Assembly: GCA_937928215.1 (NCBI GenBank)
Contig: CALFWL010000087.1
Span: forward strand, 1-40,703
Direction of reading: 5' to 3'
DNA length: 40,703 nt
Source: an uncultured Pirellulaceae bacterium
GTDB lineage: Bacteria; Planctomycetota; Planctomycetia; Pirellulales; Pirellulaceae
Part shown: positions 16,364 to 27,720 of the stretch, piece by piece
Numbering within the stretch: position 1 is the stretch's first letter
How the letters are laid out: each line of letters opens with the position of its first letter
Notes under the pieces: generated by a model
What the model was told of the DNA's origin: nothing
Seen by the model: the letters and a program-made list of their open reading frames with translations, nothing else
Database searches by the model: none
Translations under genes and position numbers: made by a program

Positions 16364-17389
16364 CTACGAAATGTGCTCGTCAGATTGAGCGTCTTCCTCT
16401 GCCTGATTTTCGGCGACTGACTCGGCTTCGATCGATTCGCGATAGGCTGCAAAAGCCTCTTTCATCAAGTCCGCGTTCTCCAACAACTGAGCTCGCTGAC
16501 CGGAGGTCAGGATCGCGTACTTGACCAGCGGAGTCGTCTCCGTTTCCTGCTCACCTTTTGAATTGACCGAAAACTCGATCAGATCGACGGACAGGTAGGC
16601 GTCTTCAAGTTCTTGCCCTTCGATACTGTTGACTCGATAGGCCGCAAACTTGGTTGATTCGTCTGTCTTCGGGATCGGTAGGCTCAGCAGGTCATCCACG
16701 CTCTGGGCTGATTGGATTTGAGCGACCATTTCACCGTCGGTGATTGGTAAGTTCATGACTCCTTCCTCTTCGGAAGCCCATTCGTTCAACTTTTCGCTGT
16801 ACGGTTCACCTGCCGCCGACAGCGGCATCGTGACGGCATAGTAAAGCAGTATCGCGGCTTCAATCAGCCAAATTAGGTAGACGAAAATCCCAGTGAGCGG
16901 CATCCCTCCGTTGCCTCGTCTGCCGAGGTTCCATCCCTGATCAACACGAAGCTTCAGGTAGTCAGCGATTCCGACCTGACCCCGAATCACATCCCGCAAA
17001 TCATTGAGCAACTGCTCACGTTGTTCTTCATCAAGCACAGCGTCGGACTTTTCAAGGAAGTCTTCCTTTTCAGCCGCAACGACTTGGTTCAGAAACGTCT
17101 GATACTGGAAATAGTATTTTGCGGACAGAGCGGTCAAGGCCAACAGGACGCCGATAGCGATCGCAATCATTCGATTACGTGCGTGCCCCATGTTCACAAT
17201 CCAAGTGGCGATCATTCCCAAACCGATTCCGGAAAACAAGGTGATCAGGAAATTGACGTAGATCAATGGAATCCACTCCAGCAACAAGTGATACACGTAT
17301 GCCAGAGCGGTCGCGATCAGCATCCCAATCAGGATCAATGGAATGGTCAGAGTCCGGAATTTTCCCGACGGTTGATAGGTATCGAACAT
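16364..17389 (-). CDS. integral membrane protein, function unknown
   Basis: 341 aa with no family that I recognise. Hydrophobic segments at about 14-36, 42-65 and 73-91 are followed by a charged, predicted helical loop (about 100-150, with KEDFLEKSDAVLDEEQREQLL). A fourth hydrophobic segment lies at about 168-190. The C-terminal 150 residues form a soluble acidic domain ending in an Asp/Glu-rich tail. The stop codon sits directly against the selA stop (TAG|CTA on the plus strand). The gene lies 139 bp downstream of the sulfatase on the same strand. Nothing in the sequence indicates a transport or catalytic role. Confidence 0.8.
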   Translation of the reverse strand: MFDTYQPSGKFRTLTIPLILIGMLIATALAYVYHLLLEWIPLIYVNFLITLFSGIGLGMIATWIVNMGHARNRMIAIAIGVLLALTALSAKYYFQYQTFLNQVVAAEKEDFLEKSDAVLDEEQREQLLNDLRDVIRGQVGIADYLKLRVDQGWNLGRRGNGGMPLTGIFVYLIWLIEAAILLYYAVTMPLSAAGEPYSEKLNEWASEEEGVMNLPITDGEMVAQIQSAQSVDDLLSLPIPKTDESTKFAAYRVNSIEGQELEDAYLSVDLIEFSVNSKGEQETETTPLVKYAILTSGQRAQLLENADLMKEAFAAYRESIEAESVAENQAEEDAQSDEHIS

Positions 17390-17528
17390 GTTCTTCCTGT
17401 GTTTGGAGAGTTACAAAGTTTACTATTAGTTTTCAGATCCAGTTGTGCCGCCTGATCGACCTAGGAATGCTCAGTGGAATTGTTCAGTAGACCGAAAGAC
17501 GTGGAAACGCTGAAAATCGCGATTGATA

Positions 17529-19337
17529 TCAATGCGGTTCCAACCATTGAACGGTGACGTAATACGCGCCGAGGGAAAGCTCTTTTTCGTCAGAAAAATT
17601 TGCGTGAAGCTCGCTTGGTCCGGCCGGAACGACTACCTCAAATTCGACCTTGGTCGCCTGATCATCAAATGTTTTTCGCCGCACAATGGAACCGATTTTC
17701 AGGCTGGCTTCCCGTAAATTCCTAAAAGCGTGGCCCGGAGATTGCCGAAAAGCATCGGTATCGGTCGGACTGGCTTGGGCTTGAACGGGTGCATTGATCG
17801 GCTGATCAATTTCCGCGGGCCATCGTCTGAGCGTGATCCGATATCTACCAGCTTGAGAAAAATCCACGTTCCAGAACACCGGCTCGTCAGGCATCGCACC
17901 TTTTCGAATGAGCGACTGATTCCATGGCGTTGGTCCCGTGATGGCCCAATCATGAGCGGTGAGCATGGCAACTTTTTGAGTAGGATCTCCTAGGCGAATC
18001 CGGGACAGTTCAGAAAATCCGGGAGCCAATTCATCCCACCAAGCATCATAGAACGCTTGCAAACGAGCCACTTCTTCCGGATACTGATTTGCTACGTTCT
18101 TTCGCTGGCCAGGATCTTTACTGATTTGATAGAGCTCCGTCTGGTTGACCAATCGAAAGTCGTGTCGCATCACGCACGAGGATCTCCATTTTTCAGGATG
18201 AAGCACTCGCTGAGAATCAGTAATCAAGATGCGATCGTTCCAGTCGAATGAGTCGTCTTGGTCAACAAGCAATGGCTTGAGGCTTCGACCATCAAAAGGA
18301 AGCTCGGTTTGAACGCCGCACAAGTCCAGCAGCGTCGGCACGATATCGACCGCGTGAGACAGCGTGGAAACATTTTTTCCGCCATTCCCGTTCGCCTTGG
18401 GCCAATGAATGAAGAAAGGAACGCGGTGCCCTCCTTCGTAGGGACTGCCTTTCTTCCCCCTCATGCCAGCGTTAAAAACTTTGGCACCGCCCGCCGTTCC
18501 ATTGTCGGTTGTGAATATGAAAATGGTGTTTTCCGACCAACCGTTGTTTGCCAGCCATTTGCGAAGATTGCCGACCTCATGGTCAATCTCGGCAATCATC
18601 CCAAAAAAACTGCCTGTCACTTTTGATTGGTCCGCGTAGGGTTCTCGAAAATCAGGGTTACTGTGGTACGGGCCGTGCGGCGCGTTGGTAGAGATGTAGG
18701 CGAAGAATGGCTTTTTAGCGAGCCGCTGGTTCTGGATAAATCGTTTTGCCTGCTCAAACCAGACCGAGGTGCACCAGCCGTTAACTTTTGTTGGGGCTCC
18801 ATTGTGAAAGTAGGTGCCGCCCAGATAGGCGTTGTTCCAAAAGTCGGGCGTCTGTCCTACGCCTCCTCCACCATGTATGAAGACCTCTTGGAAGCCATGA
18901 TCCTGAGGCTGAAACGGAGCGTTATCGCCCAAGTGCCACTTGCCAAAGATCCCCGTCGCATAACCGTTGCTGGACAGAATTTTGGCCAAGGTGGTCTCAG
19001 ATTGTTTCAACAACGAACGACCCGCGATCGTGTGCCACACACCCGTTCGATTTGCCCAGTGCCCCGTAAGCAACGACGCTCGCGTAGGTGAACAGGTTGG
19101 AGCCACATGGTAATCCGTTAACCGAATCGATTCGGACGCCAAGTGATCGATGTTGGGCGTTTTCAGAACAGGATTGCCATGGCAAGACAGATCACCATAG
19201 CCTTGGTCATCCGTAATCACGAACACAATGTTTGGCGGGGTTGACGATGATTCGTCTTTCGAAAAAGCGATCGACGTCCCATTCCACGCAACGAGCATCG
19301 CAAACATGAACCGAATGCAAGCGGGAAGGTGAGTCAT
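17529..19337 (-). CDS. exported sulfatase (arylsulfatase family, Cys-type)
   Basis: 602 aa. A hydrophobic N-terminal signal (about residues 7-25) precedes the sulfatase domain PNIVFVITDDQGYGD with metal-binding D43 and D44. C82-S-P-T-R86 is the CxPxR motif whose Cys is oxidised to formylglycine by the aerobic formylglycine-generating enzyme. TTDNGTAGG and GKWHLGD complete the metal/substrate site. A C-terminal extension of about 100 residues (after HDWAITGPTPWNQ) is a beta-rich domain frequent in planctomycete sulfatases. It hydrolyses sulfate esters, probably from polysaccharides, outside the cytoplasm. The gene begins 39 bp after the KAS III gene and may share its transcript. The substrate is unknown. 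Confidence 0.94.
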   Translation of the reverse strand: MTHLPACIRFMFAMLVAWNGTSIAFSKDESSSTPPNIVFVITDDQGYGDLSCHGNPVLKTPNIDHLASESIRLTDYHVAPTCSPTRASLLTGHWANRTGVWHTIAGRSLLKQSETTLAKILSSNGYATGIFGKWHLGDNAPFQPQDHGFQEVFIHGGGGVGQTPDFWNNAYLGGTYFHNGAPTKVNGWCTSVWFEQAKRFIQNQRLAKKPFFAYISTNAPHGPYHSNPDFREPYADQSKVTGSFFGMIAEIDHEVGNLRKWLANNGWSENTIFIFTTDNGTAGGAKVFNAGMRGKKGSPYEGGHRVPFFIHWPKANGNGGKNVSTLSHAVDIVPTLLDLCGVQTELPFDGRSLKPLLVDQDDSFDWNDRILITDSQRVLHPEKWRSSCVMRHDFRLVNQTELYQISKDPGQRKNVANQYPEEVARLQAFYDAWWDELAPGFSELSRIRLGDPTQKVAMLTAHDWAITGPTPWNQSLIRKGAMPDEPVFWNVDFSQAGRYRITLRRWPAEIDQPINAPVQAQASPTDTDAFRQSPGHAFRNLREASLKIGSIVRRKTFDDQATKVEFEVVVPAGPSELHANFSDEKELSLGAYYVTVQWLEPH

Positions 19338-19376
19338 GCGATTCTGCTCGTCGGTTAGATTGCTCGCAAGTGAAAT

Positions 19377-20405
19377 TCAAGGTTCAAACTTCGGTCGGCC
19401 GGTTGACTGCCAGACATCCTGCCAGACACAGCCCGCCCATGACCAACCTACTCCGAATCCGATCAGCATATGCTGCCGTGCCGCCGAAAGTTCACCGCTG
19501 CTTCGCAATTGATGGATCAGAATCGGTAGCGTGGATGAGACGGTGTTGCCGACATCTTGCAACCGAATCGGCAAGCGCGCGGGATCGATGTCGAGCACTT
19601 GAATCAGCTGTTCGAGCATTTTCCGAGTCGCTTGGTGAAAAAGCATTGTTTCGATATCGTCCCGTTGAAGGGAAGCCGATTCCAAGATTTGCGTCACCAA
19701 ATCAGGAACTTTCCCGACCGTGAAATTGATCAGGCTTGGGCCGTCCATGTATAAATCGCTTTTCCAACGTTTTTTATGGCGAGGCGTAATCGCGTCATCA
19801 GACGGTCGGAATCCGCCGCAGTTCGCCAACAGCGTATCGGCACCGCTTCCGTCGGTCCCGAACCGGAAACCTCGTAAAGATTGCCGCGGCGAACTTTCGA
19901 TTAACGTCGCAGCGGCTCCGTCACCAAAAATCGTTCGAAGGCTCCGATCGTTTTCATCAATCAACTTGGTGTAAGTTTCAGCGGTAATGAACAGAACACG
20001 TTTGGCTGCTCCAGAACGGATCAGACCATCTGCAATCGACAACCCATACACAAATCCGCTACAGCCGAGATTGAAATCAAACGCTCCGCAATGGGTCGGC
20101 AGCCCAAGCCGTTGTTGAATCAAACAGGCCGTGGTCGGCAGGGCGTAGTCGGGCGTTTGAGTGCAAAAAATCAGAAAGTCGATATCTGCCGGATTAACTT
20201 CGTGTTCTTCGAATAGGCGTTTGGCCGCCGCGACGCCCAGATCTGAGCTGCACTCATCGTCGGCAGCAACGTGACGTTGATAGATGCCAGTCTTTTCTGC
20301 AATCAGCTCCATATTCCAACGCGGATGATCCGCTTGTAGCTGTGCGTTTGTCTCAACCTTTTCAGGAAGGTGGATAGAAATCGGACCAATGGCGGCGTAA
20401 TTCAC
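19377..20405 (-). CDS. 3-oxoacyl-ACP synthase III family protein (FabH-like)
   Basis: 342-aa thiolase-fold condensing enzyme. The catalytic triad is clear: C115 in FDFNLGCSGFVYGL, H257 in MLFHQATRKM, and N287 in DVGNTVSSTLP. It also has the KAS III GDGAAATLIE motif. FabH starts fatty acid chains by condensing acyl-CoA with malonyl-ACP; FabH-like relatives also act in ladderane, olefin or secondary-lipid pathways. Its neighbours (a sulfatase 39 bp downstream, DUF2071 upstream) are not fatty acid synthesis genes, so a special acyl-transfer role is possible. The housekeeping function cannot be excluded. No acyl carrier protein is nearby. Confidence 0.9.
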   Translation of the reverse strand: MNYAAIGPISIHLPEKVETNAQLQADHPRWNMELIAEKTGIYQRHVAADDECSSDLGVAAAKRLFEEHEVNPADIDFLIFCTQTPDYALPTTACLIQQRLGLPTHCGAFDFNLGCSGFVYGLSIADGLIRSGAAKRVLFITAETYTKLIDENDRSLRTIFGDGAAATLIESSPRQSLRGFRFGTDGSGADTLLANCGGFRPSDDAITPRHKKRWKSDLYMDGPSLINFTVGKVPDLVTQILESASLQRDDIETMLFHQATRKMLEQLIQVLDIDPARLPIRLQDVGNTVSSTLPILIHQLRSSGELSAARQHMLIGFGVGWSWAGCVWQDVWQSTGRPKFEP

Positions 20406-20562
20406 AGACGAACCTTTTGAGTCGCCCTGACCGGGCCATTCTGAATCTGGAACAGTGTTAGCAATTGCTAGCCAACTAGTACCAAGTTACCAAACTGGGG
20501 CGGGTTCGCGAAGACACCCGCGCGAAGTTCGCAACAGGTTCAAAAATATGGAATCGATCCGA

Positions 20563-21315
20563 TCAATCAGCCGTTGTTGGCGCTGTCTCACAGCACAGGT
20601 CCGGGCGACTATGCCATTGATGGACAATGCCTCGCATCAACAGTGCACAATCGAAGTGAACGGATCCCGGTGGGAATCGATTTGTGTTTTCAAAATAACT
20701 TGAATGAGATTTCTCAACCGCGAGTGGCTCTACTTTCCAGTCTTGGCATTCAAGCTCCAAACCGTCATAGATTCCTGCAACTTGGGTTTCTGAATAACCA
20801 AGCGATCCCATTGCAAAGAAGTTCGATGCTTCCTGAACAGAGCCAAAAACGGATTCCGGATTGATCTTGTCCGTCACGTTTCCAGAGATGTGGACAGCAG
20901 CATCCCCGTCATCGCTGTTCATCGAAACAGAAAAATAGTCATCCGTTTCTGACACATCGAATGATCCGTGGTGATGAATTCCCGGAAACACTCGACCTCC
21001 CGCCAATGAATTCAGCCGCGAGCTGGTGTCACGCCGAGGGATATACACACCGTGTTTCATGACGCCATTCACTTCCCATTCAACGGCAATCCGATGAGCT
21101 GCATTCTCTGACCGGATGCCCCAAGGAATCGGTAAAAACTGCGGACGGACGTTTATCAGCCGAATCAGGCAGATCCCACCAATCGCAAAATCGTTGACTA
21201 ACAAAGGTTTGAATGGCTTGGGAAGAGCCGCCGCCATCACCTCAGGGGCAACACGATAGTTTGCGAGAATTCGCCGATCAATGATTCCGGAAACAACAGG
21301 AAGTCGCATACTCAC
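20563..21315 (-). CDS. DUF2071 domain-containing protein
   Basis: 250 aa. The start MSMRLPVVSGIIDRRILANYRV, with AALPKPFKPLLVNDFAIGGICLIRL and the central IPRRDTSSRLNSLAGGRVFPG, resembles the DUF2071/YqjF family, which shares a fold with acetoacetate decarboxylase. The biochemical activity of the family is not established. No signal peptide or membrane segment is seen. It follows the second propeller gene by 50 bp on the same strand, so the two propeller genes and this one may be an operon. A 157-bp gap separates it from the KAS III gene. Confidence 0.75.
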   Translation of the reverse strand: MSMRLPVVSGIIDRRILANYRVAPEVMAAALPKPFKPLLVNDFAIGGICLIRLINVRPQFLPIPWGIRSENAAHRIAVEWEVNGVMKHGVYIPRRDTSSRLNSLAGGRVFPGIHHHGSFDVSETDDYFSVSMNSDDGDAAVHISGNVTDKINPESVFGSVQEASNFFAMGSLGYSETQVAGIYDGLELECQDWKVEPLAVEKSHSSYFENTNRFPPGSVHFDCALLMRGIVHQWHSRPDLCCETAPTTAD

Positions 21316-21365
21316 ATCACACGCAGATTCAGCATTGAGGAGAATGTCGCCGTTGGGGCAATTGT

Positions 21366-23051
21366 TTACTCCTTCACATCCACGGCATACAACCGCGTGC
21401 GATCAGACAGGAACATACGCCCGTTGGCAAAGGTTGGAGTGCTATAGACGGACGAAAAGTTAACCGTGTTCATTTCTGCTAGTACTTCCGCCCTGACCTT
21501 CAGTTGCACCTCTCGTCCTTCGGCTGCTAAAACCGAGTTTAACGCCTCCAGCAATGTCTCCATCTTTTTGACGTTCTCAGGAGAGTTGGCAAGTTCGACG
21601 ATGGCATTCTCATCGCCGTAATAATCATCTCCGACTAATTGCAACACACCTACGGATTGTTCAAAAACAGTCAGCACTCCGTCCTCGTTGCCAAGAAAGA
21701 CCTTGCCGTCAACTGCCAAACACGATCCCCAAACGCCTGAGAGCATGTCGTGTTCCCAATGCCGTTTGCCAGTTTTTAGATCGACGCAATGAACGAACCC
21801 GCTCAAGTCCGCGTTAAAAACCAACCCATCTGCAATCGCAACTGTTGACATCGTGCGACGGAACCATGGTTCGGCATCTTCGTCTTCGTTCTGGCCTGTC
21901 TCCTGCATTCCTCCGTAGTGCCAGATGACTCCTGAGCTGGGATTCGGCTGGCCGGTTTTTCCGATTTCGCCAAGTTCGGAGCTGATGTCTCCGGTCTTTG
22001 TGGCGTCGATTCGCCACATGTGCCCGACGGCCTCCCCGTGTTCCGGATCCTGTCCGACCGAAACAATGACACTGTTCTCATAAAACACCGGTGTTGAAAT
22101 GATCGCGTTACGCGTGCCAGCACCTTGCAGTTCCCACTTCGTTTCTTTTGGGTTGCAATCGAATTTCCAGATTTCTTCGCCCGATTCTGCATCGTGAGCG
22201 TAAATCCAGCCGTCGCCGCCCGGGAAGTAGACTTGGGCCTTTCCGTTGACGATGCCGACTGATGGCGATCCCCATTGTCCGTGCAGAATCTGATCGAATG
22301 GTTGATTGTGCTCCCACGCAACTTCTCCGGTGTTCTTATTAACCGCCAGAAAACATGGGGCTCGTGGCGAAGGCACTTCAATGTGATCCTCTGCGACGCC
22401 GTTGGAGGTAACGATGAAAATCAAGTCCCCGTGCAACACGGGTGAACTGGTCGCCAAATTGTGTGGGAAAACCCCCAGCTCCTCGATCATGTCAAGATTC
22501 CAGACGATGTCAGCGTCTTGTTTTTCAGCATCGACTTCGTCTGTTATCGGACCATCGTTTTCATCGTCATGAAATCCTTTGGTATCAAGACACATCAGTT
22601 CACAGCGATTGGTCACAACCCACATCCGATCGCCTTCCACACAAGGAGCCGAACAGATTCCTTGGAGCAACCAATCGTTCACTCGTCCTGTTGAAAGTTT
22701 TTCACGAGTCAGTTGCCACAGAAAATCACCGGAATTCTCATCGAAGCACAGCAAAACGCCTCGATCCTGATCGGCCGGATGTTTTTCTTTGCGATAGCCG
22801 CCGCCATTGTTCGTCCCGACAAAGACTCGACCATCGGCGACGACCGGATTTCCGTAGGTTTGCGATCCTAGGTTAGCTGTCCACGCAACGTTGGTTCCCT
22901 TCTCAAGATCGAAATCCAGAGAAACCGTCGCGTTGGAAACCATGTTCCGATCCGGAGTCCCGCCCCACATCGGCCAGTCGACTGCCGCCAAAGGCTCTGC
23001 CAAAACAAGCAAAATGATCAGGCTGGCGGCAGAAAATGTGAGAGTCTTCAT
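21366..23051 (-). CDS. exported PQQ-like beta-propeller protein (second of a pair)
   Basis: 561 aa from the ATG at 23051, which directly precedes a signal peptide ([20 protein letters not shown], cleavage near LAA|VDWP). A longer frame back to 23135 is not supported because it would add residues before the signal. The mature protein has repeated blades such as [27 protein letters not shown] and [17 protein letters not shown], typical of PQQ-type/BamB-like eight-bladed propellers. A charged helical insert ([21 protein letters not shown]) interrupts the last blades. Such proteins in planctomycetes are abundant and mostly uncharacterised; most lack the residues needed to prove PQQ binding. It follows the longer propeller gene by 61 bp. 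Confidence 0.88.
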   Translation of the reverse strand: MKTLTFSAASLIILLVLAEPLAAVDWPMWGGTPDRNMVSNATVSLDFDLEKGTNVAWTANLGSQTYGNPVVADGRVFVGTNNGGGYRKEKHPADQDRGVLLCFDENSGDFLWQLTREKLSTGRVNDWLLQGICSAPCVEGDRMWVVTNRCELMCLDTKGFHDDENDGPITDEVDAEKQDADIVWNLDMIEELGVFPHNLATSSPVLHGDLIFIVTSNGVAEDHIEVPSPRAPCFLAVNKNTGEVAWEHNQPFDQILHGQWGSPSVGIVNGKAQVYFPGGDGWIYAHDAESGEEIWKFDCNPKETKWELQGAGTRNAIISTPVFYENSVIVSVGQDPEHGEAVGHMWRIDATKTGDISSELGEIGKTGQPNPSSGVIWHYGGMQETGQNEDEDAEPWFRRTMSTVAIADGLVFNADLSGFVHCVDLKTGKRHWEHDMLSGVWGSCLAVDGKVFLGNEDGVLTVFEQSVGVLQLVGDDYYGDENAIVELANSPENVKKMETLLEALNSVLAAEGREVQLKVRAEVLAEMNTVNFSSVYSTPTFANGRMFLSDRTRLYAVDVKE

Positions 23052-23112
23052 GGTTTGTTCTCGGCAGATCGAGTGATAATGGGCTTGGATGGAGGAATCG
23101 AATAGAGTCGTT

Positions 23113-25395
23113 TTACTTGGCTTCCTGAGTGACAATCACATTGTCAAAGTAGCAGTCGGCCTGAGCGTAAAAATATAATCCCGGAGCGCCTTCCATGTTC
23201 GGGTGCGGGTCTCTGGTGGTGATTGACCATTCATTGGGCTCCGCTTCACCTCGCTTCCAAACCTTTCCATAGATGACGGCTTCAGCTTCACTTTGATCAA
23301 CTTTCATCTTCATCGTGTACCAAATATCAGGATCGCTGCGAAACTTGATCTCTTTTGCCATCCGACGATGTGGCGGCCAACTCTGGATCGTCAACTTTGA
23401 AGTGTTCCCCTTCAGGATCAAGTTATACCGGTCGCAAGAAAGGCCGATGCTGGCCAATTGCCGACGTTGCTCGGTCAAACGCACATCCGCTTGGACCGAG
23501 TAACCAGTCAGGGAGGCCGGTCCGATCGTAATCTGGTGGCTGGGACGCCCCTTCATTCCCGCGCCGCCGGTGACTTTCATGGCGGTATTTCCGTCCAGCT
23601 CCATCGGTTTCAATTTCACGAACGCACGAGACCACGTGGGTGGAACTCGCAGGCCCTCGTATCCGTCAAACGTCCATTTCCATTCGGGTCTTGTGTCGAA
23701 CATGCGAACACGAGCCGAAGCAGAAAGCTCTCCGACCTTGGCGGTGACGACTCCCGCAGCTTCGCTACCTTCAGTGGGAGCAATCAACTGACTGCCTTGA
23801 ACCGAAAATCCTTTCAGCCCCTCATCGACAATCAATTCTTGAGCCGGCATTTTTTTGATGAATCGCCCGTTGGCGTCAAACGCGTGAACTTCGAATTGAG
23901 TCTTCGAACCCGCGGCGGCAATCATCTCAAAAGGTCGCAATTGGATCAGGTCGATGTTTTCCGTCACTGGTGCTTCTTCGGCCAGTGCTTCTGGCGAGCC
24001 GATTTTTGGCTCCATCGATTTGTCAGCGATGCAGATGGTTCGGTCACGAGTGACCAAATAGACCCGCCCGTTGGCGATCGCGGGCGACGAGTAAATCTCG
24101 TCGGAACCATTCCCATCCACCGCACTCAGGGTGACCTCGCTAAGCGTTTCACATTTTTCGCGAGACGGCTTGAGTATCCACAGATGCCCGTTGACTTCTG
24201 GAGCATATATTTTTCCGTCAGCCCAGACCGGAGAACCTTTGCCGACGGTGCCAAGATCCTTCTCCCACAGTCGTTCACCACTTTTGGAATCGAACGCGTA
24301 CAGGTTTCCAAGATCCGCCGTGACGTATAAGACACCGCGGTGAACCAAAAGAGCCGTGTACCCAGCCTTGATCCCGTCGACTCGCCAGACGCCATGGGTG
24401 TCGGTGACATCGCCAGTCCCAGTCGCGTCGATGCACTGGACTCGGCCAAACTCGGGGCTATCGATGTTATCCTCACCGTGAGAAATAAAAACCATGTTGC
24501 CTTCGACGACCGGGCTAGTGTTGAGCCCACGCTTTGACATGCGGAACGACCAGATCGGCTTACCGGTTCGAGCATTCATCGCGTAGACGTGCCCATCACA
24601 GTTGCCGCCGATCAACATCCGTTGACCATTGATCACGCTGACGATTGGCACGCTGTAGTTGGTATCCTTTGGTTTTCCGCCGGGAGCCGAAACCCATTGC
24701 AGAACGCCGGTCTTCTTGTCGAAGGCGTAGTAGTAATGCAACGGGGCAGGTCCTTTCGAGTCACCCCAATTGGTCGCCATGAAACTTAGAATGACTCGGT
24801 CTTCGTCGATGATGGGAGTCTGCGTTCGACCTCCGTACCCGGAAATCTTGCCAAAATCTTCGCTCAGCGAGTGTTCCCAAACCACTTTTCCATCCGGGTC
24901 GTAGCAGCGAAAAATTCCGCTAACCGAATGCAGATAAACGTAGCCCGTTTCCGAGTCACCGCACATCGCCGCCCAGCCGACTCGTGGAGCCGGAATATCG
25001 GTTTGAAAGACGTTGAATTTGTCTCGCCAGAGTTCCGCACCCGATTCCGCGTCCCAGCATACAACTTGATCCTGACTGTGAATCAGTTGGTCGGGGTCGT
25101 TGATATCGTCAGGCGTGCGGCAGTTGAGGTAGACTCGGCCGTTGAGCACGATCGGGGTCGAACGCCCTCCCGTTTCCGAAACCCATGCAACATTCTTTTT
25201 GGGGTCCAGCGACCAGTCGTCGGGCAGATTCGTTTCGCGAGAAATCCCATTCTGCTCTGGGCCACGCCAATTGGCCCAATCTTGGGCGAACGCTGAATTC
25301 AACGACGGCAAGCCCGCCCCGATCACTGTTGCAATCAGGGCCATACCGGCCAGTTTCAAATTCAAGAACCTGTCAATCATTGTCGCGATCTTCAT
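23113..25395 (-). CDS. exported PQQ-like beta-propeller protein with C-terminal jelly-roll domain
   Basis: 760 aa from the ATG at 25395; the frame extends to 25422, but [10 protein letters not shown] begins a good signal peptide ending AFA|QDWANW. The N-terminal about 430 residues are propeller blades ([53 protein letters not shown]). A linker follows, with an Ig-like stretch about 470-570 ([26 protein letters not shown]). The C-terminal about 190 residues ([13 protein letters not shown] ... [19 protein letters not shown]) look like a laminin-G/DUF1080-like carbohydrate-binding fold. An extracytoplasmic role in binding or processing polymers is inferred. It is first in the probable three-gene unit. 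Confidence 0.88.
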   Translation of the reverse strand: MKIATMIDRFLNLKLAGMALIATVIGAGLPSLNSAFAQDWANWRGPEQNGISRETNLPDDWSLDPKKNVAWVSETGGRSTPIVLNGRVYLNCRTPDDINDPDQLIHSQDQVVCWDAESGAELWRDKFNVFQTDIPAPRVGWAAMCGDSETGYVYLHSVSGIFRCYDPDGKVVWEHSLSEDFGKISGYGGRTQTPIIDEDRVILSFMATNWGDSKGPAPLHYYYAFDKKTGVLQWVSAPGGKPKDTNYSVPIVSVINGQRMLIGGNCDGHVYAMNARTGKPIWSFRMSKRGLNTSPVVEGNMVFISHGEDNIDSPEFGRVQCIDATGTGDVTDTHGVWRVDGIKAGYTALLVHRGVLYVTADLGNLYAFDSKSGERLWEKDLGTVGKGSPVWADGKIYAPEVNGHLWILKPSREKCETLSEVTLSAVDGNGSDEIYSSPAIANGRVYLVTRDRTICIADKSMEPKIGSPEALAEEAPVTENIDLIQLRPFEMIAAAGSKTQFEVHAFDANGRFIKKMPAQELIVDEGLKGFSVQGSQLIAPTEGSEAAGVVTAKVGELSASARVRMFDTRPEWKWTFDGYEGLRVPPTWSRAFVKLKPMELDGNTAMKVTGGAGMKGRPSHQITIGPASLTGYSVQADVRLTEQRRQLASIGLSCDRYNLILKGNTSKLTIQSWPPHRRMAKEIKFRSDPDIWYTMKMKVDQSEAEAVIYGKVWKRGEAEPNEWSITTRDPHPNMEGAPGLYFYAQADCYFDNVIVTQEAK

Positions 25396-25442
25396 GCGTC
25401 TACCATGGGTGGCGTGTAGCAAGTGTTGTGGTGGAGATATAA

Positions 25443-26672
<1,230 letters not shown>

Positions 26673-26764
26673 GGATCACACCAAAACCACGATGACGGCG
26701 GGCATCCAGCACCCGTCCCTCAGTTTTCTAGCGCTACGATTACAAGCGACGTGAAGATGAGCGT

Positions 26765-26782
26765 TTATTCATTCGTGAATAA
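26765..26782. terminator. UUCG tetraloop hairpin between convergent genes
   Basis: TTATTCA-TTCG-TGAATAA is a perfect 7-bp stem with a UUCG loop on the plus strand, 92 bp past the hemB stop and before the convergent lipoprotein gene's stop. The stem is AT-rich with only a weak U tract. It could terminate hemB or act on both strands. Confidence 0.4.
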
Positions 26783-26791
26783 CAACACGTT

Positions 26792-26818
26792 GCCTGCAAG
26801 CGGGTGGTTATTGCAGGC
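26792..26818 (-). terminator. hairpin at the 3' end of the lipoprotein gene
   Basis: GCCTGCAA (26792-26799) and TTGCAGGC (26811-26818) form a perfect 8-bp stem with an 11-nt loop that contains the lipoprotein gene's stop codon (26808-26810). No T run follows, so this is a possible 3'-end structure, not a classic intrinsic terminator. Confidence 0.35.
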
Positions 26819-27551
26819 TGGTATTTTCATTTGCTTCCGCTTGGCGAAACCGTTGATCACGTTGCCGATCGGCGATCACTTCTCCAGCGGCCAGTAACTT
26901 AATCGTGGCAACATCATCGATGCTTTCAAAGCTCAGCAGTTGCTTCTGATCGGATTCACCCAACGGAACCAACATGCCGCAAACTCGCCATCCATTGGAT
27001 TGACGGACAACCTGCCACGTCAACGAAATCGGAGTCGTCTCATTGCCAAACGTTTCGTGAATTAGGCAATCGACTTCTGCCGTGCGGTTGAACTGACCAT
27101 GAGCGGTATGCCGAGCGGGAAGAATCGTTGTCTCAGCGTCTGGACTGCTGATCGGTTCTAGTTTTAGATTTGCTCGATGAGTCGTCATCAATGCGGCTCG
27201 CGTGAGCAGGTTTTCCGCTGCAATTCGATCTTGGTTCTGTAGCCGTTGAATAAACGCTCGACAAACCGACTCGGGTGATTCCGTCGCGGGGTCCGTGGTA
27301 AAACTGTTGGCGGCAGGAGAACTTGAAATCACCGTCGTCGCCGACACCGAGTGAATGGGATCGGGTCGCTTGACCGGTTTGGCGACTGCTACCGTTGTCT
27401 CATTCGTAGCAGTTTCAGCAACGTCAGCTCTTTTGCAGCCAACGCTTAAAGCGATCGATGCCAGCAGCGAAACAGCCAGCACTTCCGGAGCGATTCGTGA
27501 TCGCGGACGGAAAAATCGAAGCAGGCAGTAGAATAAAATCAGTTCAATCAT
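26808..27551 (-). CDS. putative lipoprotein, function unknown
   Basis: 247 aa from an ATG at 27551. The hydrophobic stretch EVLAVSLLASIALSVGC ends in a lipobox with Cys at about residue 39, so the mature protein would be lipid-anchored. The long, partly basic stretch before the hydrophobic core is unusual, and a shorter start may be used. The mature part begins with a Thr/Ser/Pro-rich linker. A domain then follows from about residue 95 (SPESVCRAFIQRLQNQDRIAAENLLTRAAL), resembling small extracytoplasmic alpha+beta domains in which strands such as AEVDCLIHETFG and TWQVVRQSNGWRVCGM alternate. I do not recognise a named family. It is divergent from the HExxH protein and convergent with hemB. Confidence 0.7.
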   Translation of the reverse strand: MIELILFYCLLRFFRPRSRIAPEVLAVSLLASIALSVGCKRADVAETATNETTVAVAKPVKRPDPIHSVSATTVISSSPAANSFTTDPATESPESVCRAFIQRLQNQDRIAAENLLTRAALMTTHRANLKLEPISSPDAETTILPARHTAHGQFNRTAEVDCLIHETFGNETTPISLTWQVVRQSNGWRVCGMLVPLGESDQKQLLSFESIDDVATIKLLAAGEVIADRQRDQRFRQAEANENTSLQ

Positions 27552-27720
27552 CAAGCTGGGCCTTCCGTCCCGGAACCTGTGCGGCGGGAGTATGGAAAGT
27601 TTGGGCAGACGAGGCAACAGCGATTCGGCCCGTCGAGCCTTTTTCGGTTCGTCAAACCTGTTCGCCAAACGGTTTGCTGCAAGTTCTATCGTCATTTTTC
27701 ACGCAAAACGAAAGTATTCG

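Noticed and set aside
23458-24330. 290-aa plus-strand frame
   Set aside because: It is fully antisense to the propeller gene and has no domain features.
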